Shown here: positions 40,403 through 48,316 of the stretch, one piece after another
Numbering within the stretch: the stretch's first letter is position 1
Layout: every line of letters starts with the position of its first letter
Assembly: GCF_014192275.1 (NCBI RefSeq)
Contig: NZ_JACHXR010000007.1
Coordinates: 116,344-180,343 of the forward strand
Direction of reading: 5' to 3'
From: Halomonas stenophila
Lineage (GTDB): Bacteria > Pseudomonadota > Gammaproteobacteria > Pseudomonadales > Halomonadaceae
DNA length: 64,000 bases
Translations under genes and position numbers: made by a program
Notes under the pieces: model-generated
The model's input: only the letters and a program-made list of their open reading frames with translations
What the model was told of the DNA's origin: nothing
The model's database searches: none

Positions 40403-41626
40403 ATGACGCAATCCACCACCGTCCCGGGCGAGGCCCGGGGACTCCCCCGCATCGGCGTCGACCATCCGCTGGCGATCGCCGCCGCCGTGGCGATCAGCTT
40501 CGTCGGCAACGCCGTGGTCATGGGCATGCCGCTGATGGTCGGGGCGCTGGCCGATTTCCTGCACTTCGACGAGCAGCAGGTGGGCTGGCTGGCCTCGGCG
40601 GACCTGGGCGGCATGTTCCTGGCCTCGCTGGCCACCGCCGCCCTGGTGTCGCGCCTCAACCGGCGCCACCTGGCGCTGTTCGGCATCCTGGTGGCAATCG
40701 CCGGCAACCTGCTGTCGACCCAGTATCACGACTTCGGGCCGCTGGTGGCGGCGCGGCTGCTGGCCGGCTTCGGCGGCGGCATCTGCTACTCCACCGGCAT
40801 CGCCTGCCTGGCCATCACCCACAGGACCGGGCGCAACTTCAGCATCATGATGTTCGGCCTGGTGGCGATCAACGCCATCGAGCTCTACACCATTCCCTAC
40901 CTGACCGGTGCCTGGGGCATCGACGGCATCTTCCTGGCCTTCTGCGTGGCTTTTGCGCTGTGCCTGGCGGTGCTGCCCTGCCTCTATCCGCACACGCCGG
41001 GCGACGCCGAGGGAGCGACCGGGGCGGACCAGGCAGAGAGCGCCCCGCGGCTGCCCCGCCTGCTGCCGCTGTGCTGCCTGCTGGCGGTGGCGTGCTTCTA
41101 CATCACCATCGGCTCGTTCTGGGCGTTCATCGAGCGCGCCGGGGTCGACGCCGGGCTGGGCGACGCCTTCATCGCCAACGTGCTGACCCTGGGCAATGTC
41201 TTCACCCTGGCCGGCTGCGTCGCGGCAGTCTGGCTGAGTCATCGCGCCGGCCAGTCGCGGGTGCTGATGGCGGCGCTGGTGGGCATGGCCGGGGTGCTTC
41301 TGTTGCTGGCCGTGGAGATCTCCGCGACGACCTTCGTCATCGGCACCTTCGGCTTCTGCATCGCCTGGCTGTTCACCGACATCTTCCAGCTCGGCACCCT
41401 GAGCCATATCGACGCCTCGGGCCGCTACGCGGCGCTGGTGCCGGCCGCCCAAGGGCTCGCCCAGACCGCCGCCCCGGCGATCGCCGGCTTCCTGCTGGCT
41501 CGCGAGCTGGGCTACAGCGCGGTGATGCTGCTCGGCGCGGCGGGGTCGCTGGCGGCACTGTGCCTCTATGGCATCGTCTACGCGCAGATGCGCCGACTGG
41601 CCCCGGGCCTGGCCGACGCCGAGTGA
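40403..41626 (+). CDS. major facilitator superfamily transporter
   Basis: This 407-residue protein has about 12 membrane helices and a charged central loop near residues 195-215. Hallmarks are the loop between helices 2 and 3 (SRLNRRHLALFG) and the second-half LSHRAGQSRVLMAA. No substrate-defining motif is evident. It lies 164 bases after the second agmatine deiminase in the same direction, so it may import or export a guanidino or amine compound. The ATG at 40403 begins shortly before the first helix; the upstream frame mirrors the deiminase gene. Confidence 0.85.
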   Translation: MTQSTTVPGEARGLPRIGVDHPLAIAAAVAISFVGNAVVMGMPLMVGALADFLHFDEQQVGWLASADLGGMFLASLATAALVSRLNRRHLALFGILVAIAGNLLSTQYHDFGPLVAARLLAGFGGGICYSTGIACLAITHRTGRNFSIMMFGLVAINAIELYTIPYLTGAWGIDGIFLAFCVAFALCLAVLPCLYPHTPGDAEGATGADQAESAPRLPRLLPLCCLLAVACFYITIGSFWAFIERAGVDAGLGDAFIANVLTLGNVFTLAGCVAAVWLSHRAGQSRVLMAALVGMAGVLLLLAVEISATTFVIGTFGFCIAWLFTDIFQLGTLSHIDASGRYAALVPAAQGLAQTAAPAIAGFLLARELGYSAVMLLGAAGSLAALCLYGIVYAQMRRLAPGLADAE

Positions 41627-41656
41627 GGCTGGCCTCCATCGCGGGCTCGCCTGCCT

Positions 41657-41689
41657 GACACCCCGCGCCCCTCACGGGCGCCGGGTGTC
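41657..41689. terminator. bidirectional terminator hairpin
   Basis: Arms gacaccc-cg-cgccc and gggcg-cc-gggtgtc pair around a 5-base loop between the convergent MFS and msrA genes. The flanks are only weakly T-rich. Confidence 0.6.
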
Positions 41690-41701
41690 GCTCCTTGTGG
41701 T

Positions 41702-42418
41702 TCAGGGCATCGCGGAGAGGACCGGATCGTCGCGGTAGAGCTCGGGGAACAGGCGTTCGAGGTTGGCCACCTTGGGCAGATCGTTGAACACGATGTAGGG
41801 CTGGTTCGGGTGGTGATAGGCGTAGTCCTGGTGGTAGGCCTCGGCCGGATAGAAGGCCTCCAGCGGATCGAGCCGCGTGACGATCGGCCGATCGAAGGCG
41901 CCCGCGGCGTCGAGCTGGTCGATATAGGCCTGGGCGACCCGCCGTTGGGTCTCGTCGGCATGGAAGATCGCCGAGCGATACTGCGGGCCGATGTCCGGCC
42001 CCTGGCGGTTGAGCTGGGTCGGGTCATGGGCCACCGAGAAGAACACCTGCAGCAGTCGGGCATAGGAGATCTTCCCGGGATCGTAGGTGATGCGCACCGC
42101 TTCGGCGTGGCGGGTGCGACCGGCACTGACGCTGCGGTAGTCGGCGGTCCTGGCCGCCCCGCCGCTGTAGCCGGAGACCGCGTCGGTCACGCCGTCGAGG
42201 TGCTGGAACACCGCCTCGATGCCCCAGAAGCAGCCACCGGCGAGCACCGCGCTGTGCGGCGCATCGTCCGGGGGAGCGGGGCCGGTGGTGGCCGGCGGCG
42301 GCAGAGCGACGGCGCGGCTGGCGGCGTGACCGAGCGGTGACCAGGCGAGGGCGACGCCAAGCGCCAGCGCGGCGCCCAGCCCGATGAGGGGCCGACGGGG
42401 CAGGGATGAGGCGAGCAT
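41702..42418 (-). CDS. msrA: peptide methionine (S)-S-oxide reductase, exported
   Basis: This 238-residue protein has a signal peptide ([23 protein letters not shown]) followed by the MsrA domain with active-site GCFWG and the conserved [26 protein letters not shown] and [11 protein letters not shown]. It repairs oxidised methionine, here in the periplasm, whereas most MsrA are cytosolic. The ATG at 42418 follows aggagt; an in-frame start 11 codons upstream lacks a site. No MsrB is adjacent. Confidence 0.92.
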   Translation of the reverse strand: MLASSLPRRPLIGLGAALALGVALAWSPLGHAASRAVALPPPATTGPAPPDDAPHSAVLAGGCFWGIEAVFQHLDGVTDAVSGYSGGAARTADYRSVSAGRTRHAEAVRITYDPGKISYARLLQVFFSVAHDPTQLNRQGPDIGPQYRSAIFHADETQRRVAQAYIDQLDAAGAFDRPIVTRLDPLEAFYPAEAYHQDYAYHHPNQPYIVFNDLPKVANLERLFPELYRDDPVLSAMP

Positions 42419-42510
42419 GGCGGGACTCCTGTGCTGTGGACCCTGTCCCACGCTAGGCGCTCGGCCCGGCGAAAATCATCACGATTCGGTCACGCAGCAC
42501 AGACTCGCAT

Positions 42511-43335
42511 TCAACCGCCCTGCTGGCGGGAGACCAGCGCCACGTGGTCGAGGAACAGCCGGAACAGCTGGGACTGGCTCGAGAGATTGAGGCGCTGGTA
42601 GATGTGCTTGCGGTGGACCTTGACGGTGCCGTCGCTGATGTCGAGTTCCCGGGCCGCCGACTTGGTGGAATGGCCGGCCAGCAGCAGGCGCACGATCTCC
42701 CGTTCCCGGGCCGTGAGGGCCTCCTGGCCGAAGCTGTCGAAGGCGGCTTCCACCGGCTCGCGCTCCGCCAGCCGCTCCTGGAAGCGGTGGCCCTGCCACT
42801 TCCAGTACTCGCCGAGCAGCACCTCCATGACCGGCGCGACATGGCGCAGCGCCTGCAGGCTGCGCCGCGTCAGCCGCGGGGCGTCCTCGCGAAAGCCCAG
42901 CGACACCACCATCACCACCTCGGCATCGACCCGGGCGAACAGGCCGACCTCGTCGGTCAGGCCCAGGGCACGATAGTAGTGGTGGTAGTAGTCGCTGCTC
43001 TCGAAGCGGTCCGGGGCCAGTTCACGCAGGCGATGGACGCCACTCGCCAGGCCGTCGTGGACGGCCTTGAAGAAGGGGTCGAGCAGGTAGGCCTGGCTCA
43101 GGTAGCGCTCGATGCCCTGCTCGCGACGCCCCGGCGGGTAGTTGTCGTGGATCAGTAGCGGCCGATGCTGGCCCTGGTAGGTATTGACCAGGATGGTGTC
43201 GAAGCCGGCCAACTCGTGGAGGGTCTTCTCCAGCAGGACGGGGAAGCCGACCCCGCCGGCGGCCAGGGTGAGCTGGGCGAGACGCTGGTGCCAGGCCTGG
43301 CTGTCGGCCGTGGCGAGCAGGTCGGTGAGGGTCAT
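42511..43335 (-). CDS. LuxR-type transcriptional regulator
   Basis: This 274-residue protein has a C-terminal LuxR helix-turn-helix (LTAREREIVRLLLAGHSTKS, then AARELDISDGTVKVHRKHIY). The N-terminal 190 residues show no response-regulator or homoserine-lactone domain I recognise; a paired YYHHYYRALG and a GAF-like predicted fold are the only notes. It may sense a small ligand. It is divergent from the extensin-like gene, and its target is unknown. Expression of the nearby msrA or MFS gene is possible. Confidence 0.82.
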   Translation of the reverse strand: MTLTDLLATADSQAWHQRLAQLTLAAGGVGFPVLLEKTLHELAGFDTILVNTYQGQHRPLLIHDNYPPGRREQGIERYLSQAYLLDPFFKAVHDGLASGVHRLRELAPDRFESSDYYHHYYRALGLTDEVGLFARVDAEVVMVVSLGFREDAPRLTRRSLQALRHVAPVMEVLLGEYWKWQGHRFQERLAEREPVEAAFDSFGQEALTAREREIVRLLLAGHSTKSAARELDISDGTVKVHRKHIYQRLNLSSQSQLFRLFLDHVALVSRQQGG

Positions 43336-43455
43336 GGGTAACGGCAGGCTCGAGTGGGGATCGCCGACTCAGGGTACCACCGCCGGCGCGGCGGGTGACA
43401 AGGCGCGCGCCGGGCTATGCTCGGGACGACGCGACCGCGAGGAGACGGGAGAGAC

Positions 43456-44157
43456 ATGCGCGCGCTGTTGCTGGGCCTGGTGATCCTCGGCCTGCTGCTG
43501 GGCATCGGCCTCGACAAGGGCTGGTGGTCGGTTCCGCCGGCCTGGAACCCCTGGGCGCCCCTGAGGGTGGCGGCGCCAGTGACGCCGGTGACCCGCTGGA
43601 AGCTGGCCCGCCTGGAGGACGATCCCCAGGCCTGTCGAGCCGTGCTGGCCGCGGTGCCCGACGCGCAGCTGCGCTACACCGTCCTGGCGGACCATACCCC
43701 GGTCGCCGGCTGCCCCCTCACCGATGTCCTGCGCCTGCATCGCGCGGGGGTCGCCTTCGACGATAGCTTCATCGCCAGCTGTCCGCTGGCCGTGAGCTGG
43801 CTGCTCTACGAGCGGCATCGCCTGCAGCCTCTCGCCCGGGAGGTGTTCGATCAGCCGGTCGTGGCGGTGGAGCACGTCGGCAGCTTCGCCTGTCGCAACA
43901 TCTACGGACGCGAGCAGGGACGTCGCAGCGACCATGCCGCCGCGGCCGCCCTGGACGTCTCGGCCTTCCGGCTCGGCGATGGACGGCGCGTCTCGGTGCG
44001 CCGGGACTGGGGCGACGAGCGGCCGGACGGGCGCTTTCTGCGCCGGGCCCAGCGGGGCGCCTGCGGGCTGTTCGGCACCGTGCTCGGGCCGGACTACAAC
44101 GCGGCGCATGCCGGCCACTTCCACCTGGGCCTGCGCGGGACGGGCGTCTGCCGCTAG
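43456..44157 (+). CDS. extensin-like C-terminal domain protein, membrane-anchored
   Basis: This 233-residue protein begins with a hydrophobic N-terminal anchor (MRALLLGLVILGLLLGIGLD). It then carries the bacterial extensin-like domain with cysteine pairs (CRAVL, GCPLTD, SCPLAVSW, FACRN) and the metallopeptidase-like motif SDHAAAAALDVSAF followed by HAGHFHLG. The SxHxxAxAxD plus HxH pattern is that of VanY/MepA-type peptidoglycan peptidases, so a periplasmic cell-wall role is likely. The start at 43456 puts the anchor at the N-terminus. Confidence 0.82.
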   Translation: MRALLLGLVILGLLLGIGLDKGWWSVPPAWNPWAPLRVAAPVTPVTRWKLARLEDDPQACRAVLAAVPDAQLRYTVLADHTPVAGCPLTDVLRLHRAGVAFDDSFIASCPLAVSWLLYERHRLQPLAREVFDQPVVAVEHVGSFACRNIYGREQGRRSDHAAAAALDVSAFRLGDGRRVSVRRDWGDERPDGRFLRRAQRGACGLFGTVLGPDYNAAHAGHFHLGLRGTGVCR

Positions 44158-44272
44158 GGATATCGCCCCCGCGAGGCCGCGTCACTGGCGGTGGCCGGCC
44201 TCTGGCCTCATCATGGGGCATCCGCCACCGTAGCCTTGTCGCGCTTGTAGAGAGAGGAGCTTCGACCACACC

Positions 44273-45217
44273 ATGCTGGGATTCCTGCAGGGGGCCGCCT
44301 ACGGCCTGTTCCTGACGTGCCTGCCCTGGTGCCTGATCGGCCTGGCCAGGCCTCGACTGGCCTTGCCCACCGAACACCCCACCCGCTGGCAGGTCGTCCT
44401 GCGCTACGCCTTCCTGGTGCCCTTCCTCAGCCTGCTGATGTGGCTGACCTCGCTGTGGGGCGGCTTCGATCCCAGCCTCCCGGGCTGGCTGACGGGGCTG
44501 GTCGGCATCGCGGTGGAGATACCCCTGGAGCGGCGCTGGCGGCGGTTCCGGGCGCGGCGCCACAAGCGCCGGCTCGAGGCGATGCTCGAGGCCGAGGCGA
44601 GCCGCCGCCGCGCCGAACAGGCCCGGCAGGGACGCGAGGCCGGGGTCAGCGAGCTCGACCCGGCGAACCCGCCGGACGATGCCGACGAGGTGGTGCAGGC
44701 CCTGTGTCGCGCCAAGCGCGAGCTGCTCGAGGCGGGGCGCGAGGACCATGCCGGCCAGGTCGATCGTCTCTACAGTCGCTATCGCCATGTGCTGGGGGTG
44801 CTGGGGTCGCGCTTCGACAGCAGCGAGCTGGCCTTCGAGCGCGCCCGCTCGCTGGTGGAGGAGGTCTGCCTGGGCGCGGTGGACAACTTCAACGCCATGG
44901 TGGCCCAGGCCCGGGGCGTGGCCGGTCTCGACGTCGACTTCGTGCGCCGCCGCCTCGGCCAGGGGGCCGACCGGCTGACCGCCAACGAAACCAGCGCGCT
45001 GCGCCGGCGCCTGGCCTTGATCGAGGATACCGAGCGCTCGCTGCGTCGCCTCGCGGCCCGCAACGAGGCGGCGCTGACGGCGCTCGACGACACCAGCGTG
45101 GCGCTCTCGCGGATCGTCACCGACCGACCCCGGGCCCGGGTCGGGGCCGACCAGGCCTGCGAGGAGCTGCGCCGCTTCATCGACGGCGCCGAGCGCTACA
45201 GTCGCCCCTCACGGTAG
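44273..45217 (+). CDS. coiled-coil membrane protein, possible partner of TelA
   Basis: This 314-residue protein has two hydrophobic segments near the N-terminus (about 5-25 and 46-75). A long charged, mostly helical cytoplasmic part rich in arginine and glutamate follows, beginning ERRWRRFRARRHKRRLEAML. I do not recognise the family. It lies 88 bases before telA in the same direction. In Bacillus a comparable membrane/coiled-coil protein (XpaC) accompanies the TelA homologue, so an analogous pair is plausible. Confidence 0.7.
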   Translation: MLGFLQGAAYGLFLTCLPWCLIGLARPRLALPTEHPTRWQVVLRYAFLVPFLSLLMWLTSLWGGFDPSLPGWLTGLVGIAVEIPLERRWRRFRARRHKRRLEAMLEAEASRRRAEQARQGREAGVSELDPANPPDDADEVVQALCRAKRELLEAGREDHAGQVDRLYSRYRHVLGVLGSRFDSSELAFERARSLVEEVCLGAVDNFNAMVAQARGVAGLDVDFVRRRLGQGADRLTANETSALRRRLALIEDTERSLRRLAARNEAALTALDDTSVALSRIVTDRPRARVGADQACEELRRFIDGAERYSRPSR

Positions 45218-45305
45218 GGAGAGGCCCCTCGCGAACAGGCCGTTCCCGCAGGGGTCCTAAGCCTTGTCCGAGACGCAGAACCGGCAACCAGGGGAGTCCC
45301 ATGCC

Positions 45306-46484
45306 ATGATTGACGCGCCCAAGCCCGGCAGCCCGCTGTCGCTGCCACCGGTGGAACGCATCGCCGAGGAACTGGAGGGGGCCGAGGCGGCCGCGTCCCG
45401 CCACCAGGACGAGGATCCCGAGCTGGCGGCCATGGCCGATGCCTTCGTCGCGGAGACCCTGGACGACCGCGGGGAGGGCGGGCCCAGCCGCCAGCGCCGC
45501 GCGGTGGACGAGATGGGCCTCGAGCTGCAGCAGCAGGCGGCCCGCCAGAGCGAGATGCTCAAGACCCCGCTGCGTCAGCTGGCCGAGCACGGCGAGGAGG
45601 GCGGCCCGGTGGCCAAGGCGCTGGTCGAGCTTCGCGACCGCATGGGCGCCCTGGATCCCCGCCACCATCGCCTGACGCCGGGGCCCCTTGACCGGGTGCT
45701 GCGGCTGCTGCCCGGGGTGGGCGGCCGGCTGCAGCGCTACTTCCATCGCTTCGAGACCGCGCAGCAGGCCCTGGAGGCGATCATCGCCGACCTGGAGGGC
45801 GGGCGCGACATGCTGGCGCGCGACAACCTGACCCTCGCCGACGACCAGGACGCCATGCGCCAGACCCTGACGCAACTGGAGCGCCAGGTGGCCCTGGGGC
45901 GGCTGATCGACCGGCGCCTCGAGCGGGCGCTGCCCGAGATCGTCGACGAGCCGCGGCGGGCCTTCGTCGAGGAGGAGCTGCTGTTCCCGCTGCGCCAGCG
46001 CATCCTCGACCTCCAGCAGCAGCAGGCGGTCTGCCAGCAGGGCGTGCTGGCCCTCGAGGTGATCATCCGCAACAACCGTGAGCTGATGCGCGGCGTGGAC
46101 CGCGCCATCAACGTCACCGTCTCGGCCTTGAGCGTGGCGGCCACGGTCGCCCTGGCGCTGGCCAACCAGCGGCTGGTGCTGGATCGCATCGAGTCCCTCA
46201 ATGCCGCCACCTCGGAGACCATCGCCGGGACCGCCCGCGCCCTGCGCCAGCAGGGCGTCGACATCCAGACCCGGGCGGCCTCCGCCAACCTGGACCTCGA
46301 GGCCCTGGAAGGGGCCTTCGCCGACGTCATGGCGGCGATCGAGGATCTCTCGCATTACCGCCGCGATGCCCTGCCCCGGCTGGCCGAGCAGATCGACCGC
46401 CTGGAGGTGCTGTCCCGGGAGGGCCAGACGGCCATCGACCGGCTCGAGCGCGACGGCGGCGAGGCGGGCGAGCGGGCGTCCTGA
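45306..46484 (+). CDS. telA: toxic anion resistance protein TelA family
   Basis: This 392-residue, largely helical protein has the TelA features PLDRVLRLLPGVGGRLQRYF, GRDMLARDNLTLADDQDAM and RNNRELMRGVDRAINVTVSAL. TelA was linked to tellurite resistance and to tolerance of cell-wall stress; its biochemical role is unclear. The second of two nearby ATGs (45306) gives the frame and follows ggggag. It is adjacent to a coiled-coil membrane protein gene. Confidence 0.88.
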   Translation: MIDAPKPGSPLSLPPVERIAEELEGAEAAASRHQDEDPELAAMADAFVAETLDDRGEGGPSRQRRAVDEMGLELQQQAARQSEMLKTPLRQLAEHGEEGGPVAKALVELRDRMGALDPRHHRLTPGPLDRVLRLLPGVGGRLQRYFHRFETAQQALEAIIADLEGGRDMLARDNLTLADDQDAMRQTLTQLERQVALGRLIDRRLERALPEIVDEPRRAFVEEELLFPLRQRILDLQQQQAVCQQGVLALEVIIRNNRELMRGVDRAINVTVSALSVAATVALALANQRLVLDRIESLNAATSETIAGTARALRQQGVDIQTRAASANLDLEALEGAFADVMAAIEDLSHYRRDALPRLAEQIDRLEVLSREGQTAIDRLERDGGEAGERAS

Positions 46485-46499
46485 GGCGACGGGCGCCCC

Positions 46500-46787
46500 T
46501 CACTTGAAGTGTGCGGCGGCCTCCCGGAAGGCCTTGCGCATCCGCTCCCAGGCCTCGTCGGTGCCCTTCTGCAGGTCCGACCAGGCGCCCTCGCCGGCGC
46601 GCTGCAGCTCGTCGAGGCGCTGGCGGGCCTCGTCGCGGCGGCGGCGCAGCCGCTCCAGGTCTTCCTGGTGACGGGCCTGGGTCTGGGCACTGGCCTGTCG
46701 GGCCCGGGCCATCAGCTCGTCGATCTCGGCGTTCCACTCATCGAGGCTGGCCTTCAGGCGTTCGATGAACTCGTCTCGCTGGCTCAT
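46500..46787 (-). CDS. small coiled-coil protein, hypothetical
   Basis: This 95-residue, highly charged protein is predicted to be a single long coiled coil (IDELMARARQASAQTQARHQ, LERLRRRRDEARQRLDEL). It resembles small stress-associated coiled-coil proteins of the sll1863 type. The ATG at 46787 follows gggaga; the longer upstream frame is low in coding character. It ends 15 bases after the telA stop on the opposite strand. Confidence 0.65.
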   Translation of the reverse strand: MSQRDEFIERLKASLDEWNAEIDELMARARQASAQTQARHQEDLERLRRRRDEARQRLDELQRAGEGAWSDLQKGTDEAWERMRKAFREAAAHFK

Positions 46788-46993
46788 GCGGCTCTCCCGG
46801 TGTCGTCCCCCTCGCTTGTGATGATCCTTGCGACTCCGTCGAGTTCCCTCGGTGCCGGGGGAGATCGCGGTCGTGCCAGTCCACGTCTGGGCTATCCTGC
46901 GGAATGAAGGTGGTGACGCCGTCGCCATCGGGACGTTCCGGCCCCGCCGCGAACGGCCCCATCATCCAGGCGGTGATCCGCAAGGAGGACGTC

Positions 46994-48301
46994 ATGAGCA
47001 GCGAGGCCCGCAATGTCTTCGTGGTGGGGCTCAACGACTTCAACCGTCAGCGTCTCGAGAGCCTGCGTGGCGCCGAGGCCTACCGTTTCCACGGCGTCAT
47101 CGAGCCCGAGGCGGTCTACGACACCGAGGTCTTCGACATCGCCGCCATGCTCGACGAGGCGACCCGGCAACTGGAGGCCTTCGAGGGCTCGGTGGATGCC
47201 ATCGTCGGCTACATGGACTTTCCGGTCTCCACCATGCTGCCGATCCTCTGCGAGCGTTTCGGCACCCGCACCACCACGCTGGAAAGCTTGCTCAAGTGCG
47301 AGCACAAGTACTGGAGCCGCAAGGTGCAGAAGGAGGTCATCCCCGACTTCATCCCGGCCTTCACGGCCTTCGATCCCTTCGATGACGAGGCCCTGACCCG
47401 GATCGGCGAGGCGGGGCTCTACTTCCCCTTCTTCGTCAAGCCGATCAAGTCCTCCGGGTCACGGCTGGGCTTTCGCATCGACACCCCCGAGGACTTCTAC
47501 CACGCCATCGAGAAGCTGCGCGAGGACATCGGCCTGATCGCCGATCCCTTCAACACCGTGCTCGAGCACGCTCGGCTGCCCGACGAGATCGCCGCCGTGG
47601 ACGGTCACTTCTGCATGGCCGAGGAGATCATCGGCGGCTGGCAGTGCACCGTGGAGGGCTACGTCTTCGAGGGCGAGGTGGTCAGCTACGGCATCGTCGA
47701 TTCGCTGCGCTATCCCCAGGTGCTGAGCTTCTTCCACTATCGCTACCCCTCGGGGCTGCCCGACCCCGTGCAGGACAAGATGCGCGAGCTCACCGACACG
47801 GTGATGACCCATATTGGCTTCGACAACTCGGCCTTCAACATCGAGTACTTCTGGGACGAGGTGCAGGACCGCATCTGGCTGCTGGAGATCAACACCCGCA
47901 TCTCCCAGTCCCACTGCGACCTCTTCGAGAAGGTCGACGGTGTCAGCAACCAGCAGGTCACCATCGACCTGGCGCTGGGCCAGCGGCCCGACATGCCGCA
48001 TCGCCAGGGGGAGTATGCCGTCGCTGCCAAGTTCTTCCATCGGGTGTTCTTCGTCGATGCCGTGGCCACCCGGGTGCCCAGCGAGGCGGAGATCGCCGAG
48101 CTGGAGGCGGCCTTCCCGGGCACCGTGATCGCCCTGCAGGTGGAGGCCGGTCAGCGGCTCTCGACGCTGACCGAGCAGGATAGCTACAGCTACGCCCTGG
48201 CCTATATCTGGATGGGGGCCGACACCGCGGAGCAACTGCTCGAGAACTATGACCGCCTGATCGCCAGGCTGGTCTTCGAGTTCGATGAGATCGAGGGCTG
48301 A
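46994..48301 (+). CDS. ATP-grasp domain ligase of unknown substrate
   Basis: This 435-residue protein has an N-terminal preATP-grasp region (VFVVGLNDFNRQRLESL), then FFVKPIKSSGSRLGFRI for nucleotide binding, and the metal-binding LLEINTRISQSH (E-x-N-x-R). ATP-grasp enzymes join a carboxylate to an amine or thiol through an acyl-phosphate. The start follows a perfect aaggagg. It lies 15 bases before a CocE/NonD hydrolase and is almost certainly co-transcribed with it. The product is unknown; an amide or peptide conjugate is the natural guess. Confidence 0.82.
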   Translation: MSSEARNVFVVGLNDFNRQRLESLRGAEAYRFHGVIEPEAVYDTEVFDIAAMLDEATRQLEAFEGSVDAIVGYMDFPVSTMLPILCERFGTRTTTLESLLKCEHKYWSRKVQKEVIPDFIPAFTAFDPFDDEALTRIGEAGLYFPFFVKPIKSSGSRLGFRIDTPEDFYHAIEKLREDIGLIADPFNTVLEHARLPDEIAAVDGHFCMAEEIIGGWQCTVEGYVFEGEVVSYGIVDSLRYPQVLSFFHYRYPSGLPDPVQDKMRELTDTVMTHIGFDNSAFNIEYFWDEVQDRIWLLEINTRISQSHCDLFEKVDGVSNQQVTIDLALGQRPDMPHRQGEYAVAAKFFHRVFFVDAVATRVPSEAEIAELEAAFPGTVIALQVEAGQRLSTLTEQDSYSYALAYIWMGADTAEQLLENYDRLIARLVFEFDEIEG

Positions 48302-48316
48302 AGGAGGAGGACACGG

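Noticed and set aside
42511..43335. Quorum-sensing LuxR with homoserine-lactone domain
   Set aside because: The N-terminal region lacks the usual conserved W, Y and D pattern of autoinducer-binding domains, and no luxI-type gene is nearby.
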